The notes: generated by a model not told the origin, from the sequence alone. Counted from the stretch's first letter, positions 22,049 through 34,723 are shown. The stretch: DNA of 64,000 nt from Muricea muricata (GCA_963855995.1 OY979718.1:22498282-22562281); one strand, 5' to 3'. Numbers and translations: made by a program.

Positions 22049-22440
22049 CCTATGGTTAAAATAATGGGTCTATTCCCAGAGAACAGATCGTGACTTAGTA
22101 CACAGTACAGAGTGAGTAAAAAAACGGATACTATTGAAATTCAGACTAGCATCATTGCATTCTTGCAATTAGACAAACGTTGATGTAAAACAAAATCTAA
22201 TTACAACACAACGATACACTGAGACCCATGACCGTTATAAAATTCCCGTTATAAATAAAATTCGCGGCTAATTTGAATTTAATCAGTTTTCTAATCACCC
22301 TGTATATACCAAGTAAGGTATATATGGTGTATTGACATTTGCTGCCGAAGCTGTTTCCCCTGTACATCCGTCTGACGTCAAATTTTTGAATTATAATTAT
22401 ATATATTTGTAGAATATCAGAGGCGAATTCAAGTTTCAAG

Positions 22441-25400
22441 ATGGAAGAAAAGCAGCACTTTGGTGCAAAGTATTTTCCTGTTTTATTTGCCAGCATTCTC
22501 TTCACAGCTACACTTATTTCGTTTATCATAGCTCTTCTCGAAAGTCACATAACACCACTGTTCCCTGCCATCAGTGATACAGCGACAAAATCTCCAGAAA
22601 GCAACATATTTTCACAGTTAGTTAACATTTCAACGTTTATTGGTTTGATACTGATGTATATTCGATATTTACAAGTAAAACGTGACATTGAATGGCTGGA
22701 GCGAACTGGAGTCACAGTCGCGTTGAATCGATATAGTTTGCCGATTGGAATGATCACAATGCTGGGATGTAGTATGGTAGCTAATTTTCCAGTAAGTATG
22801 GCTCAGAGACTATGACGTTGCTAAACATCGTGTTATTCGAATTAATATATTGAGCATCGTATTATCGCATCAAAAAAGACATGACGTTGAAAAGAATAGT
22901 AGCCAACCATAATTTTGATATGTTTGATGCGTGGTGTGCATAGAGCCAATTTATCCAAAATCAGGTCTTTCATTGTAAATAAATTATTGTAATGAGAATT
23001 GCTCGCAACCCTCTCTCATCAGTCTAGTTGTTATTTAGCTTGAATAAATAATTAGATCAAAGTTGTGGAAAAATTTTGACGAATCTCGACTTAAATTGTT
23101 TAAAGTCAAAAGACTCTGTTAGAAAATGAATCAAGTTAGTTAAATACCTCGAAAGTCGGGATGTATGTCATATACATCCCTCCAACTCTAACTTAAATCA
23201 CGATATACTGAGGTGTTTATCTAAATAAATACCTGATTAAAATATTGAGGTATTTATTGAGGTATTTATCTAAATAAATACCTGATTGATATATTTATCT
23301 TGATAAATACCTCATTAATATATTATTATTTAGATAAATACCAGAGTATATCATGATTTAAAGATGAATAAAAACCGGTTTTATCAACGATTTCGTCCTG
23401 ACCAATTTGCGGAGTCTACTATGGTGCCCTACGATTAGACAGGTAGTTATATGTTTTGGCACTAAAAGAGAGAGAGAGAGGCGTCTTATTTTATTTGGTC
23501 TTTGTATAATCATATGCAGGCCTTCTGGCTAAATATGCATGTAATGCTGTTCACTGATATCGATAGGTAGCAACCATGCATGTTTTAACAAGGGAGAGGA
23601 TATCTTGCCTCTAAAACGAGATGAAATTCATTGTTTTATTCCTATTGAGAAAAAAAGACTTTTGATAATATCAGTTGACGTATTTTGTCTTCAAAAACTT
23701 ATCAATAATTCATCACAAAACGCAACGGAAATCATAGCAGTGAAGGAGTCTTTAGATGTGATAAAACACACGTGGATTTTCACAAATTTCTGGGCTTAAA
23801 CAACATCTATATTGAAAATTCTTTCGCAATCAAACTCACAAGATGGGTGGCTGTAAAATGGATCGTTTTTGAAGCTATTTAAAATACTCGCAATTCGTGC
23901 TTTATCAGATATAAAGACTGCGCCTCACGTTTTATATCTGATAAAGCACTCCTGCTCGTATATATTAAATACACTTATATGAGTTATATCGACAATAATA
24001 CATGGGTGCGCGTAAACACCAGATTTATTTCGAGTGTTGAACATGATATCACGAGTGAGCGCAGTGAAGAAGTGAAAAATATGTTCAACACGACGGAAAT
24101 AAATCTGGCATTTCCAAGCACCCATGTATTTTTCTGCTTATTATATAAACTACAGTCATTTCTGGCAATTGATGGTTTGCATTTAACGTCACGGCGGCCA
24201 TGTTGGAGGCATAACACATGCAAAAGAATATGTTATTAGTTCCATTGTTCGATCCAGCGGGCGTGAGTGGTTGAAATTGTCTGCCGCATCCCGAGAGATT
24301 GATTGCAAACCAAGAAAATGCATGAGCCAAGATTGATTAAAAAGGATAATGTTCACATGTGAAATTATCATAAAAAATCTCATGCACATGTGAGATTATC
24401 AGTTTTTACCGAAATTACAGCTATTATAGAAGCTCCTTTTAACCACTGTAATTTACGTTGTAAAAAGTCTCAATAATAAAAGTCGTAATAAAAAATAAAA
24501 ACAGCGCTATTTTTTCGCGTTACGACGATGCTCCTCGTAATCATGCATATCATCATAATTTAGAGAATTTTTCACCTGGAGTTCGCGTTGGAGTGTACTT
24601 TGACCTATTGTAGTTTTGCGCCTCAAAAATAAGCAAACTGATGCTAATACTGAATATGTATTAATCATTTCCTAAATAACTATTCATTTCCTATTAGCAT
24701 GAAACGAAAAATGCAAACAACCTTTACTCAGAGACATATTAATGAGGCATCTTTTATACTTTCTCGGTGAAATTTGAACGGTTAAAGTTCCCTGTCATCG
24801 TTGCCCACGCAAACAATCCATGATATGCTTTGCGGTCCTCATAAGGTATGGCTGTGCACCAATATACAGCTAATTCTGTAAGGATGACACGGAGAACAGT
24901 CAAATGTGCGGTATGAGCGCCGAGTAATAAACTAATAATCATTACATGGAAATGCAAAAAATATCACACTCCAAACAGTGGCAAACCCAGCCCGATATTT
25001 GGTCATGCAAATACAACTTAGTCTGTGTTTATAGACCGTAAAAGGAATCAATTTCTACAGAAATCAGAAATAAATAGTGATAATGGTTTAAATTTGCATA
25101 GCATGACCGAATTGTCGGGCTGGCTTCGCTACTGACTCCAAATCACCAAATACTATATAGTTGTAATCCCGCAAGACCACAGCATGATGAGTGGTTGGTA
25201 ATTAAAACTATATACGATTCCCATACTTTTTTATAATTCGCTCACATTGTACATTTTGCTATTGTCAATTTCAACAGGTCAGGTATATTTTATTTGCAGG
25301 AGACACAGGTGCCAATAGTTCACATCATTGGCGCGATAACTCTGTTCGCATTTGGAAACGCATACCTATGGATGCAAGTGGTCATATCATTTCATATGAG

Positions 25401-25728
25401 AAGAGCTGGACAGATCAGTTTGTGCGCCTATGTAACACGGCTAATCCTGGCAATATTAACCTCTATATGTTTTATTATAAGCACAGTCGCGGTCAGTTAC
25501 GCCAGCACAAGATGGAAAGGCGATCAATTGCATTGGAAAGCTAAAAATCCAGGTTACACTGCACATGTTGTTGGCGACATATCGGAATGGTTTATGGTGT
25601 TTTCTCTTTTGATGTTCACTTTATCAGTCACAAAAGAGCTGGGAAAAGGTCGATTGCAAATAAGTTACGTAGTAAACGAAGCTAACTACGAGCCTGTTCC
25701 AGTACAAAGCAAAATGATTGAAGATTGA
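22441..25728 (+). CDS. DRAM-type membrane protein, paralog A
   Basis: Two exons, 22441-22791 and 25300-25728, join in phase 0 (TTTCCA/GTAAGT ... TTTGCAG/GAG). They encode 259 residues, matching the 240-270 typical of DRAM/TMEM150 proteins. These six-pass membrane proteins sit in lysosomal or plasma membranes, and DRAM1/2 modulate autophagy. Visible features: TM1 at about residues 11-32, the extracytoplasmic 'PAISDTATKSPESNIF' loop that matches the family ISD signature, TM2-TM3 ending CSMVANFP, TM4-TM6 in exon 2, and 'LHWKAKNPGYTAHVVGD' before TM6, as in DRAM1/2. The tail is polar and ends MIED. The start ATG directly precedes the first membrane helix. A close paralog with identical exon lengths lies at 39.8 kb. 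The role is inferred from the family. Confidence 0.85.
23898..23950. repeat. Short hairpin in DRAM-A intron
   Basis: GTGCTTTATCAGATATAAA and the complement of TTTATATCTGATAAAGCAC form a 19-bp perfect stem around CGCCTCACG-type loop sequence. It is probably the core of a larger MITE together with the neighbouring palindrome. Confidence 0.6.
24001..24126. repeat. Hairpin MITE-like repeat in DRAM-A intron
   Basis: Arms CATGGGTG and CCAGATTTATTTCG-GTGTTGAACAT are mirrored by ATGTTCAACAC-GGAAATAAATCTGG and CACCCATG. The centre reads ATCACGAGTGAGCGCAGTGA, a GC-richer loop. Confidence 0.6.
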
Positions 25729-25797
25729 TACTGATTTCTAACAATGTTTTTATCTATGGTCAAAAATGATCTTTTGAACTAACTTAATGTAATCGAG

Positions 25798-25903
25798 AAA
25801 TACAAAACAATGGTAATACCGAATATTGAAATCATTTTTATTTCTCTAGAAATGATAAATAAAAATGATTTCAATATTTGGTATTACCATTGTTTTGTAT
25901 TTT
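25798..25903. repeat. 106-bp hairpin just after DRAM-A stop codon
   Basis: The 46-base arms are nearly perfect (AATACAAAACAATGGTAATA mirrored at the right) around a loop of about 14 bases. The right arm contributes AATAAA at 25858-25863, the only canonical polyadenylation signal I see within the first 200 bases after the stop codon. Confidence 0.75.
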
Positions 25904-27090
25904 ATAAAAATATTCAGTGGTTTCCGCAAATAATCAAGAAATATTGATGGCACTGATTCAGAACTTTATTGGCTGACTTTATTGCTTGATATCAGAAGTT
26001 ATGTTTGTATTTTTAATTTTAATTCATAAACGGTTATTATAACCCAATATTTTGGTGTTTCTAGCCGCTACAGCGGCGTTATTGACAACGACGAAAAAGA
26101 TGGCGGCATGGGTGGGCAACAAGATATAATACCTTAAAAAAACAAAGAAAATAACCTTCTCACTTAGCTTGTCCTTCAGCAGACGCGAATTTGTTTTTTT
26201 CAACGACTTCGGACTTCAATGCGTTCTGGTAAAGTGAACATCCGACATCTTTTTCGTTACAGTCAATATTATAATCATAAAAATGTTTGCTGCATGATCG
26301 AATAATCGAATTCATTTAATTACTTTCTTTGTATCATTTAAGCTAGGTTGGTCGCTATACCTATGTAAATGACTGTGACAACAAAAACAAAATTGAGTCA
26401 TTGCACGAATTTTTAGAATGGGCGAGTTCTAATAGTGATTTTTGGACTCAAGCATATATTAATTTTAAGTCGTCTTATAGAGGGTCGGTGCGACGTTTGC
26501 TGCAAACTCGACCAAGAAACGTTTGTATTTAAGGAGGTATCCTCGAAGACGTTGTTATTGTTAACAGAATGATTTAAAAATATGTTTGTTTGTACGTACA
26601 AATTACTCAGCATTTATTCTTGTGTTTAAATACATTTTGACAACCTGAAGGCGTCAGGGTCGATCTGGTAGAGTGGAAATCCTACAATCAGTGACATAAT
26701 TGATGGACCGACTAAGCCAAATCTTTCCCCCCCCCCGCCCTTTTCAATGTTGTGAGACTATAATATCAGTTCAATCCTATCTCATTTTGAGTTTTGTGTG
26801 TTATTGATATTTCCTGGGCAACTAAATACAACATTGAATTAATTCCATGATTCTGCTAATAATTAAGAAAATATTTTTTTCAAACTGCATGGGTTTCCCA
26901 TGTTTCAATGTCGCTGATTGTAGGTGTCTTGTACGCTCCCCAGTTATCTCTGCTTCTGTAGAGAAATCATGAAGCCGTCAAAAATCAAATTCAGTCTGTG
27001 ACTTTGCAATGCCGGAGCAATGTGCTTACAGTCCTGAGCTGTATACAGGGGAATGTGGCGGTCGTGACGGAAGCGCTTTCTGCAGATATA
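25904..27090. other. Intergenic stretch, nothing recognised
   Basis: AT-rich sequence with a poly-C run near 26727. No gene, RNA or clear element was identified. Confidence 0.35.
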
Positions 27091-27092
27091 TA

Positions 27093-28924
27093 CACTGCGA
27101 CTCACGATATTAGTGAAAATTTTAACTTAGGGATAAAAAACTCGTGAGTTTGCATATTGTAGGGAAAATTATACAGAGGCTATGCAGGGAGCCTAACCCA
27201 TACGTAAGATAAATAAAAAACGTGTGACGCATTCAAGATAATGCCAAACAGTTTAATTATTTATTTTCTTCATTTTTACCTGAACCACAATAATAGTTTG
27301 TATATTGGAAAAAACAAATTTGCTTATCAAACGCAATTATTAATCGTTATATGGGTACATACTTCGAAGGTAACAACGTTCTCACAAGTAGGTCATTTAC
27401 CAACGTGAGATCCATTAAGTCTTATAATGTCAAACAATCTTTCATTCACTGATTCTGTAAGTTTTCTTATCAAGGATCTTGGTATAAAGTCTGCTGTTTG
27501 TTGTATGGCTTTTGAAGAATATTGCTTTCCATCCGCGTAGACTCATTGCTTAACGATTGACCATAAGTTTTTTATTGAGTTTAGATCTGGTGAGTTAGGA
27601 GCAGGGTTGCAAAAAAGCCACGGGTATGCGGGTATTACCCGTGAGGAAGGTTTGCAAAATGGGCAGTCAGTGAGGAAGGTTTCATGTCAACACACTACAT
27701 AATGTATTCTAGACAGTAGCATAACAAAAAATTAATAGAAGATGAACTATTGCAGAAATCATGCCTTTTTTCTGAAAAATAGTGATTCATTCTCCAGATT
27801 CATTCTGATCTTCAGTTTGGAAAGCCCAACTTTACAACATTTTGAGTAAGGTTTACAAAGTTTGAAAATTTTGGCCGGAGGAAGGTTGAACGCTTTTTGC
27901 AACTCTGGTTAGGAGGCCAAATCTTCATTGTTTTGTTCTTGAAACCAATTGACTCCAAGTATTGAGTTGTTGCTTTAGCGCCATGAGAGGGAGCATTGTC
28001 ATGCATATAAATCAGGTTTCTCAAACGTGACAATGGGACGTCTTCAAGCCATGGTTCAAGAAAGCTCTTAAGAAACTGGCAGTAAGTGTGTGATGTTAGT
28101 TTAACACCTTCTTGTACACAAAAAATGCCAACAAGCTCATCCTCGACAATACCAGCCCATAGCATGACTCCCCCTCCTCCCTGTTGACGTCTAATTCTTT
28201 TTGGACACTGGTTGCCACGGATGACCCATCCTCTTGACCACCATCAATGCCATCTAATGTTGCTCTTGACTCATCTGTAAACAATACATGTTTCATATCT
28301 GTTTTCATGTAGGTTTTCGCCCAGTCGATGCGCAAGGTTTTATGTCTTCTCGTTAGTAAAGGAATTTTCTTTGGACATTTGGTCTCGGCCATATTCGCTA
28401 GAATTTTATTTCGTGTACTTTTAGAAATGTCTGGTACACCAGCTTCTTTAAATATTCTGGCACTAGTTGCTCCTGGTAGTTTTCGTAGTTTTCTCAAGGA
28501 ATTTAAGTCTCGCTTTGAAACAGACTTCCTGGACTCGCAATCAGCGCGGATCTTCCTATCTTCAAAGGATCATTCACAAACTTGTTCACTGTAACGACAT
28601 GACTGATGCATGCTTGATTTTGCTTGCAATCAGGTGTTGTTGCATTTGCTAATTCTTTTACAATTATTCGTTTTTCATGGTCGGTGAGATCTGTGCGGCG
28701 TCCCATGGTCATACTCAACTAGAAAAACTATTATCGTGGACCGCCCTTAATATAGAAAGCCTTCATAACTCCGCAATCACGTGACTTAGCGAATGTAAAC
28801 ATTGAGGACATGCTTAATTCCAGTATTCCACTTGAAAAATTCATTACTTCAGAAACATGAAAGCGCTTACTAACGTTTATTGTTACACGAATTTGTATTT
28901 GAACTAATATCGTGAGTCACAGTG
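27093..28924 (-). mobile_element. Tc1/mariner DNA transposon with decayed transposase
   Basis: The inverted ends CACTG(C/T)GACTCACGATATTAGT lie at both termini, and TA flanks both (27091-27092, 28925-28926), the standard Tc1/mariner target duplication. The minus strand carries a broken transposase. It starts MGRRTDLTDHEKRIIVKELA (helix-turn-helix, ATG near 28706), continues with LFTDES, which contains the first catalytic Asp, and then YMHDNAPSHGAKATTQYLE with the second. Frameshifts separate these parts. A short extra repeat (GTGAGGAAGGTTT twice near 27640-27680) interrupts the 3' end. The element is inactive. Confidence 0.85.
27800..28718 (-). pseudogene. Tc1-family transposase, frameshifted
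   Basis: At least three frames are needed to read the protein. The N-terminal helix-turn-helix segment occupies roughly 28500-28706. The middle, with SARIFKEAGVPDISKSTRNK and the FTDES Asp, spans about 28200-28497. The C-terminal part, with the HDNAPSHGA Asp and WPPNQ, spans 27890-28165. The DDE/D reaction cuts and rejoins DNA at TA sites in the intact family. Several indels and the loss of the last segment make this copy dead. Confidence 0.8.
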
Positions 28925-28926
28925 TA

Positions 28927-30982
28927 ATGCTCAGTGGTAATTTAGTGGTATATTTGATGGTTGCATTGCCTGAGCAAGGATATTTTCAAATTGCAAGTAC
29001 CTTTCTACCACGGGTACAAGTAAATGAAAACTCAATCTTCAATTGAGTTTTGAAACTTAATCTTCCTCCATAATATTTTCCATATAGTATACCTGCACCA
29101 AGTCGTTGCTCATATTTTTGCGTAAACGTTTTATTTCTTGTACCTGTGAGAACGAATCTCTCAAAGTCTAAATTATTAGCATCATGTGCATAGTAGCACT
29201 TTACTTGCTTTAGGGGCAGTCTAGTGCTGTGCACCAGCTGTCTGCGGACCGTGTGGATCTTCAGCTTTATATACATATTGTCACTATTTATCAAGCTTAA
29301 TATAATTTCTGAACACTGTAAATATGTTCATTAAACATATTTACTATTCTCGTAGCAAATTAAAGGGATACTAGAGCCGAAATGCGGACCAAAAAGTATT
29401 CCTTTCCCTAAACAACTCGATCTTGAAAGAAAACGGTAGCAGACAAAAATGCTGGAAAATACCCCTGACCTGCAAATGGGTTGAGGGGAAATCAATATGT
29501 TCGCTCGACGTTTAACCTGGAACAGCCGAGAAAAAGCTGGTCCTTAAATTAGATACATGGAATGGGAGCTAAGAGTTGCTTATCAGTTAAGGATCCTGAG
29601 GAGGTATGTAAAATTGGATTGGGGATTTCCTATTTTTTCGACTGGGTAAATGGGACTCGATAGCGACTGGAAATTTACTGGAACAATATTTATTGCCAGA
29701 AAAATTATAGAAACTAGGATTAAAATTTGAGCAAGACACGTACTTGGTAGGACCATGGGGTTTTTGCAATTGGACAATGGGATAGAAATGTGGTCAGGAA
29801 AGTGGGAACAGAGACCCCCCCTTTCAGGATCCTATTATTTTTTTGGGGGGGAGGTCTATTTTAGTTTAGCGGTTACATACTTTTAGCCATATTTTCAGTC
29901 AAGATTTTTAGTATGAATAAAATCAGTTACTTTGTACGGTTAGAGGTTATTCATCAATAATACGGTTTTTAGCACTCGGTTAAAGCCAATGAGAAAGGCA
30001 AAGTGTAAGTGAGAGTGACGTAGTTGTACTAGTGCATGCTCGCGCGCTATGCATCAGCTTGGTCCAGAGTGCTTGGTCATGCTGCCATTGAAGACATGAT
30101 AAAATGTGCAGCTTTACGTGCACATATATGTGCAAAAAAAAAGAGTGCGAGAGTGCATGCTACGAGGCGAAGATAGAAAAGAAATCAAACTTACTGCAAA
30201 TTAATCATGCAACTTAAAAATATGTGGACTGTACTTCAGTATTACCACACAATTGGTCATAGAATGTGTTGCAATTAAATTCGGTTTTTATTAAGACAAA
30301 TCAGTAGGCGGTTTGCGGTTAAAATTTGAAAATTTTTAGTAGAAATTGCACAAATTTAGGTTCGGAGAAGAGTAGCCCTTATAATACCCCCTATAATAAA
30401 TAGACGCCCTTTATGGCTAGAAAATGTATGAAAACAAGATTCCCGGTTCCATTGACACTGAGATCAATCACCAAAAAACAAAGGATGATTGGATAAGTTG
30501 GATGATAGAACCCGGATTTGTGGATTGGGAATGTGAGATTTAGTAAGATTTTGGCGGAATGAGACACCCCCCCCCTTTCGGCCCTCGCGTTTTACATTTT
30601 TACATAATGAGCATATTACATAGTAAGTACCCCTCCTGTCTATAAGCTTTCGCACTATAATACTTTTGCATTCATTAATCCCACATAGTGGTAACGTAAC
30701 AAAAATTGAACTGATTTAAACAGTGTGCATTTAAATGTTATAAACGCCTGTTTCTGTCAAGTATTACAGTTTCAAAATCTTTTGCTCGTCTGTGGCGAAT
30801 CGTTTGGCTACAGAGGAGGAATGGCGACTATACCGTGATGCATTGCGGTGGAGTTTTTTTCCAAAATTAGAATTTCGCGTGCGTTTGGAAGATTATCCCA
30901 TATGTGTCATGAAAGCGGGCTTCTCATTGGTTCTCAGCAGGTAAGTTTTTTTCGAACTTACCTGCTTTTTCCGAACTTACCC
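28927..30982. other. Intergenic stretch, nothing firm
   Basis: A 102-codon minus-strand frame near 29.0-29.3 kb has no recognised family. The rest is AT-rich with poly-C runs near 29815 and 30570, as seen in old transposon remnants. No RNA genes were seen. Confidence 0.3.
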
Positions 30983-31252
30983 CATTGATCTGAATAATAC
31001 TGGATCACGCATACATAATAAAATTTTGAAGTCATCGCCGCCATCTTGGTACTCCAGGTCCAGTGTTCTTTGCGGGTGTAAGAGTAATCTTTTAGCTGAG
31101 TTTTCAATTTCCGTAAATTTCCTTAAAATAAGGAAGTTTATTTATCTATTGAAAATGCTGATTGCCCGCCATCTTGGTACTCCAAATTCGTCATTTCTGC
31201 TGGCTTCACTTGAGGCATATGTATGCGCGATCCAGTATTATTCAGATCAATG
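30983..31252. mobile_element. 270-bp hAT-type MITE with perfect 8-bp target duplication
   Basis: The termini CATTGATCTGAATAATACTG and the exact-style complement CAGTATTATTCAGATCAATG bound the element. ACTTACCC occurs directly at 30975-30982 and 31253-31260, a perfect 8-bp duplication that fits hAT or a related superfamily. Inside, the block CGCCATCTTGGTACTCCA occurs twice in direct orientation (about 31040 and 31168). There is no coding content. Confidence 0.7.
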
Positions 31253-31608
31253 ACTTACCCGCTTTCCTCTTTTATCAATAAAACCGGCTTTCTGATTCGT
31301 TACAAAAACCCGAACTTACCTGCTTGCTGCTTACGCTGCCGTCCGCCTCAAACTGCTCAACAACAATGGCGAACAAAATTTAGCTGATTAAACCTACACT
31401 TTAAAAGAACATTTTTGGGCTAAAGACGTCACAGAAACCAAGCAAAAAGAAACGGAAAATTGTAAACTAAAGACAATAGAGACCCTGATAAAGAAATATT
31501 AAGAGACCAATAAGTTTAAGAAGAGAAAATGTTGACAAAATACATCGGCGACTCAGCGAGCCTCGGAAAACAACACAAGAAGATAAGTTTAGTATGGGAT
31601 AAAAACCC

Positions 31609-31757
31609 AACTTACTTGCAGGTTCGGTTGGTTCGGGATTAACGCACCTCGAGGTCTGACAGCTGTCCGAACCTACCTCGCTTCGCTCGGTAGGTTCGAA
31701 CTGCTGTCAGACCACTCGGTGCGTTAATCCCGAACCAACCTCCCTGCAAGTAAGTTT
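31609..31757. repeat. 149-bp hairpin repeat
   Basis: The arms AACTTACTTGCAGGTTCGGT... and ...CTCCCTGCAAGTAAGTT are inverted copies. The interior (GGTTCGGGATTAACGCAC / GTGCGTTAATCCCGAACC) is perfectly paired, and the GCTTCGCTCGG loop lies off-centre. Flanking sequence from 30940 onward repeats CGAACTTACCTGC-like words, so the MITE and the hairpin sit in a field of related repeats. Confidence 0.65.
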
Positions 31758-33084
31758 GTTAATGTTATAAAATTATGAACTTTCGTCGAATTTTTTCTCG
31801 CTGAAAATAAAGATTTTCTCGAAGGTATGTATTAACATTATGAATAATATGTATTGAAAAATAGTGTGTAAATTTTGTTTGATTTTTATAGCACTTTTAG
31901 CAGGAATAATTTGCATATGTATTGACCTATTTTCCGTGTCAATGCAGAAGCCCCGAAAATAGCTTTAATATATGTTGGAGTTTTTTTAGTTTTAAGTAAA
32001 ATAAGTCAACAAAAATCACATCAGTATAATCCAGAGATATTGTTCTTTCAATCAATATCAAGAAATCAAAAAAGACTCCAGAAACTGACGAGTTATCGCA
32101 TTTTCAAAATGAGGTATTGCTGTCAAATTCTGGGGGAACTGCGCCCAACGGCGCGAATGCCCGCTCAAAATGGCGCGACCAAAACAGATTCATGTTGAAC
32201 ATGAAATCCTATTTATATTTTTAATTTTAGTTCACGTAAACGCCTGAGTGATATCCTTTATAAATTCCCCTTATTTATAATCCGGTATAATGGCAAAATG
32301 TATAAATTTGTTATATATTCATAGACGTCGAGTAGTGATAGTGTAAATATTTTCAGTACATGTATTGATACGTTGAGGTCTTTTTCATTTTTGTGTTTGT
32401 TCATTGTACTCTTGCTAGTTTTTCTGTTATTAGGTGCTGAATTGTGCTATGTTTGGCAACTTTCATCATCTGACCAGTGAGGAATAATGTAAATATTGAG
32501 AGTAGGAAGCAGGGGCGGATCTAGGGTAGTTTCCGGAAACTACTGAGAATTTTTCGACGAGAAAGTTTAATCACCACCGTCAGTTTAAGAATCTTCACCA
32601 AAATAAATAGAATACAGAATATTCTTCTCAAATATCGTATTTCTGGCCATTTTTTGAACGAATTTTTAAAAATTTCGCGCAAATTTTGCTGCTTTTCATC
32701 GCATTTTCCTGCTGGGAAACTGGGAACCAGTGGGAAACACTCGCGTTTATAAGGAAACTATTAGGAAACTACTGAGGTTTCCATATATGGCGATTGGAAA
32801 CTACTGCGTCAGCAAGATTTGCCTTTGGAAACTACTGCGTCAGCAAGATTCATTTGGAAACTACTGAGCCTCGAGCTCTGATTGGTCGGAAACTACTGAG
32901 GAAACTACCGAGAAAAGTATAAATACCCAAGCCTACCACCCTGCGTCGTCTGTTTTGTTAGATGTGTTCTACTCAGGTTTTACTACACTCCCTTCAAACA
33001 GAACGCTAGCACACGCTAGTTATAATAAGTGTGATTTCAATGATTTTGGTCGATCTACGTTCGATATATTACTGAGAAGAATAC

Positions 33085-33912
33085 TTGTCTAGTGCTTTTT
33101 CTGATACATTGGAGTTACGATCATTTTGCACGCATCATTTACTATATACAGAAGCAGCTGAATTAGCGGGGAGTATTCAAAGTGATCCAACCATGCTAAT
33201 GATAATTATTAACAGACAAATTCGTCGAGCCAATGCTCCAGCTGCAGCACCAAAGCAGTATTACAAGATAAATTTGACAAGAGTGTTCTTGGACCATGCA
33301 ATTCAACAACTTGACATCAGATTTAAAGCTCAAGTACATATTTGCTATAAAGGATTGTCAATAATTCCATCAATTTTGCTTGGACAACCCCAGGATTGGA
33401 AAAATAATGTAAGAGAATTTTGTGAGAGCTACAATCAAGACATACAGTAACAAACATAGCTGGCTTAGAAGCAGAATTAATCCTGTGGGCATAGATTGTG
33501 GAAGGAAAAAAAAGCAAAAGAAGAAGTATCCTGACAGACTAAGTAGTGCCTTAATAAAATTCATTGACAAAGAATGTTTTATAATATTTTTGCTGTCCTA
33601 CAAGTATTGGCAACTATTCCATTTTCATCCTTAAGTTGTAATTGTGAAAGATCTATTTCAACTCTTCGAAACCTAAAAAACTACTTGAGGAACACAATGA
33701 GCCATGATAGACTCAATTTATTAGCACTCATGGACATTCATGCAGAGATTGAGCTGGATCTCAATGAACTCCTTGATTTATTCCAACCTACACCCCAGAA
33801 GAATGAGGATGGCAAATGTCTTGGAAGATTAGATACATTGCTTTTTCTTATTTCACTAGCTGTTTCTAGAGTACTTGTGAGTTATGAACTGTATGGATTT
33901 TTTAATCCTTAA
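33085..33912 (+). pseudogene. hAT transposase fragments with C-terminal dimerisation domain
   Basis: A first frame (33085-33450) encodes transposase-like sequence with LYTEAAELAGSIQSDPTMLM. After stops and a frameshift, a second frame (33574-33912) reads SCNCERSISTLRNLKNYLRN followed by MSHDRLNLLALMDIH. This is the conserved hAT C-terminal dimerisation motif (C-ERSFS-LRRLKTYLRS-M...RL..LALL-IH). The DDE catalytic residues are not recognisable, so the gene is dead. Confidence 0.75.
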
Positions 33913-34264
33913 ACTGACAGTGAACAGTACAGAGGCAAAAAAGCTGGTATCAATTTGCTACACATGTATTTGCTTCCCTTTATTTGCTGACATTTGTTCT
34001 CATGGACTCTGTGTTGTTATGTGAATTCCTTCCTGTTCTTTACTTTTATTGATTGTTGATCCTTGCTGTCTACCAGGAAAATGTCAGGTATATATTTTAC
34101 ACCATACAGCTACATACATAATCTTTATTTTACTCACAATAAAGCTTAATTATCTTTAATTATAATGGTGTTCATTTTTCATGTATTTATTATTCATTGT
34201 ATCATCTTTTAGATTACTTGTTGTTGCTGTTATTAAAGATTTTTAAAAGAAACTGACTGAGATG

Positions 34265-34723
34265 CAGGGCTGTAGAAGAGGGGGGGCGCAGGGGGGCTGA
34301 GCCCCCCCTCTACAATTTCAAGGGGGGCTGAGCCCCCCCTCTACTTTTTACAAAACAATATATTCCTCATTTAAAGGGTCTATTTCAAAAATAAAAAGCC
34401 CTGAAAACAGGCAACTCTTCATGTTAATATATTGATGTTTCAGTAAAAAAATTTATGAAAACAAAATTAGACTGAACAATTTGGTAATTGGTGTAGACAC
34501 TGTTCGCTTAGGGAGCTTAAGCAAGCAAGTTTTTGACAGCACGGACGTGCATGATAAACACAAAAAGCAGAGCCATGATTGGTTAAAAAGGTGAATCTAC
34601 GTCTGGTTAACGTCCGTGTTCTCAAAACCGTCGCTTGCTTAAGGTCTCCAGTATTTCACGATTTTATAATACTTTAGTCACTGAAGAGAGCCCCCCTCTA
34701 GAAATTGCAGTTCTACAGCACTG
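34265..34723. mobile_element. Nested 459-bp hAT-type MITE with perfect 8-bp duplication
   Basis: The ends CAGGGCTGTAGAA and TTCTACAGCACTG are imperfect inverted repeats. CTGAGATG is duplicated exactly at 34257-34264 and 34724-34731. The left end has two copies of a block with GGGGGGCTGAGCCCCCCCTC. The interior holds an inverted pair around GCTTAAGCAAGCAAG and CTTGCTTAAGG. Because it sits inside the larger hAT element, it is the younger insertion. Confidence 0.8.

Noticed and set aside
28986..29294. 102-codon minus-strand frame beside the Tc1 element
   Set aside because: It looks somewhat protein-like but has no recognised family or boundaries; too weak for a gene call.
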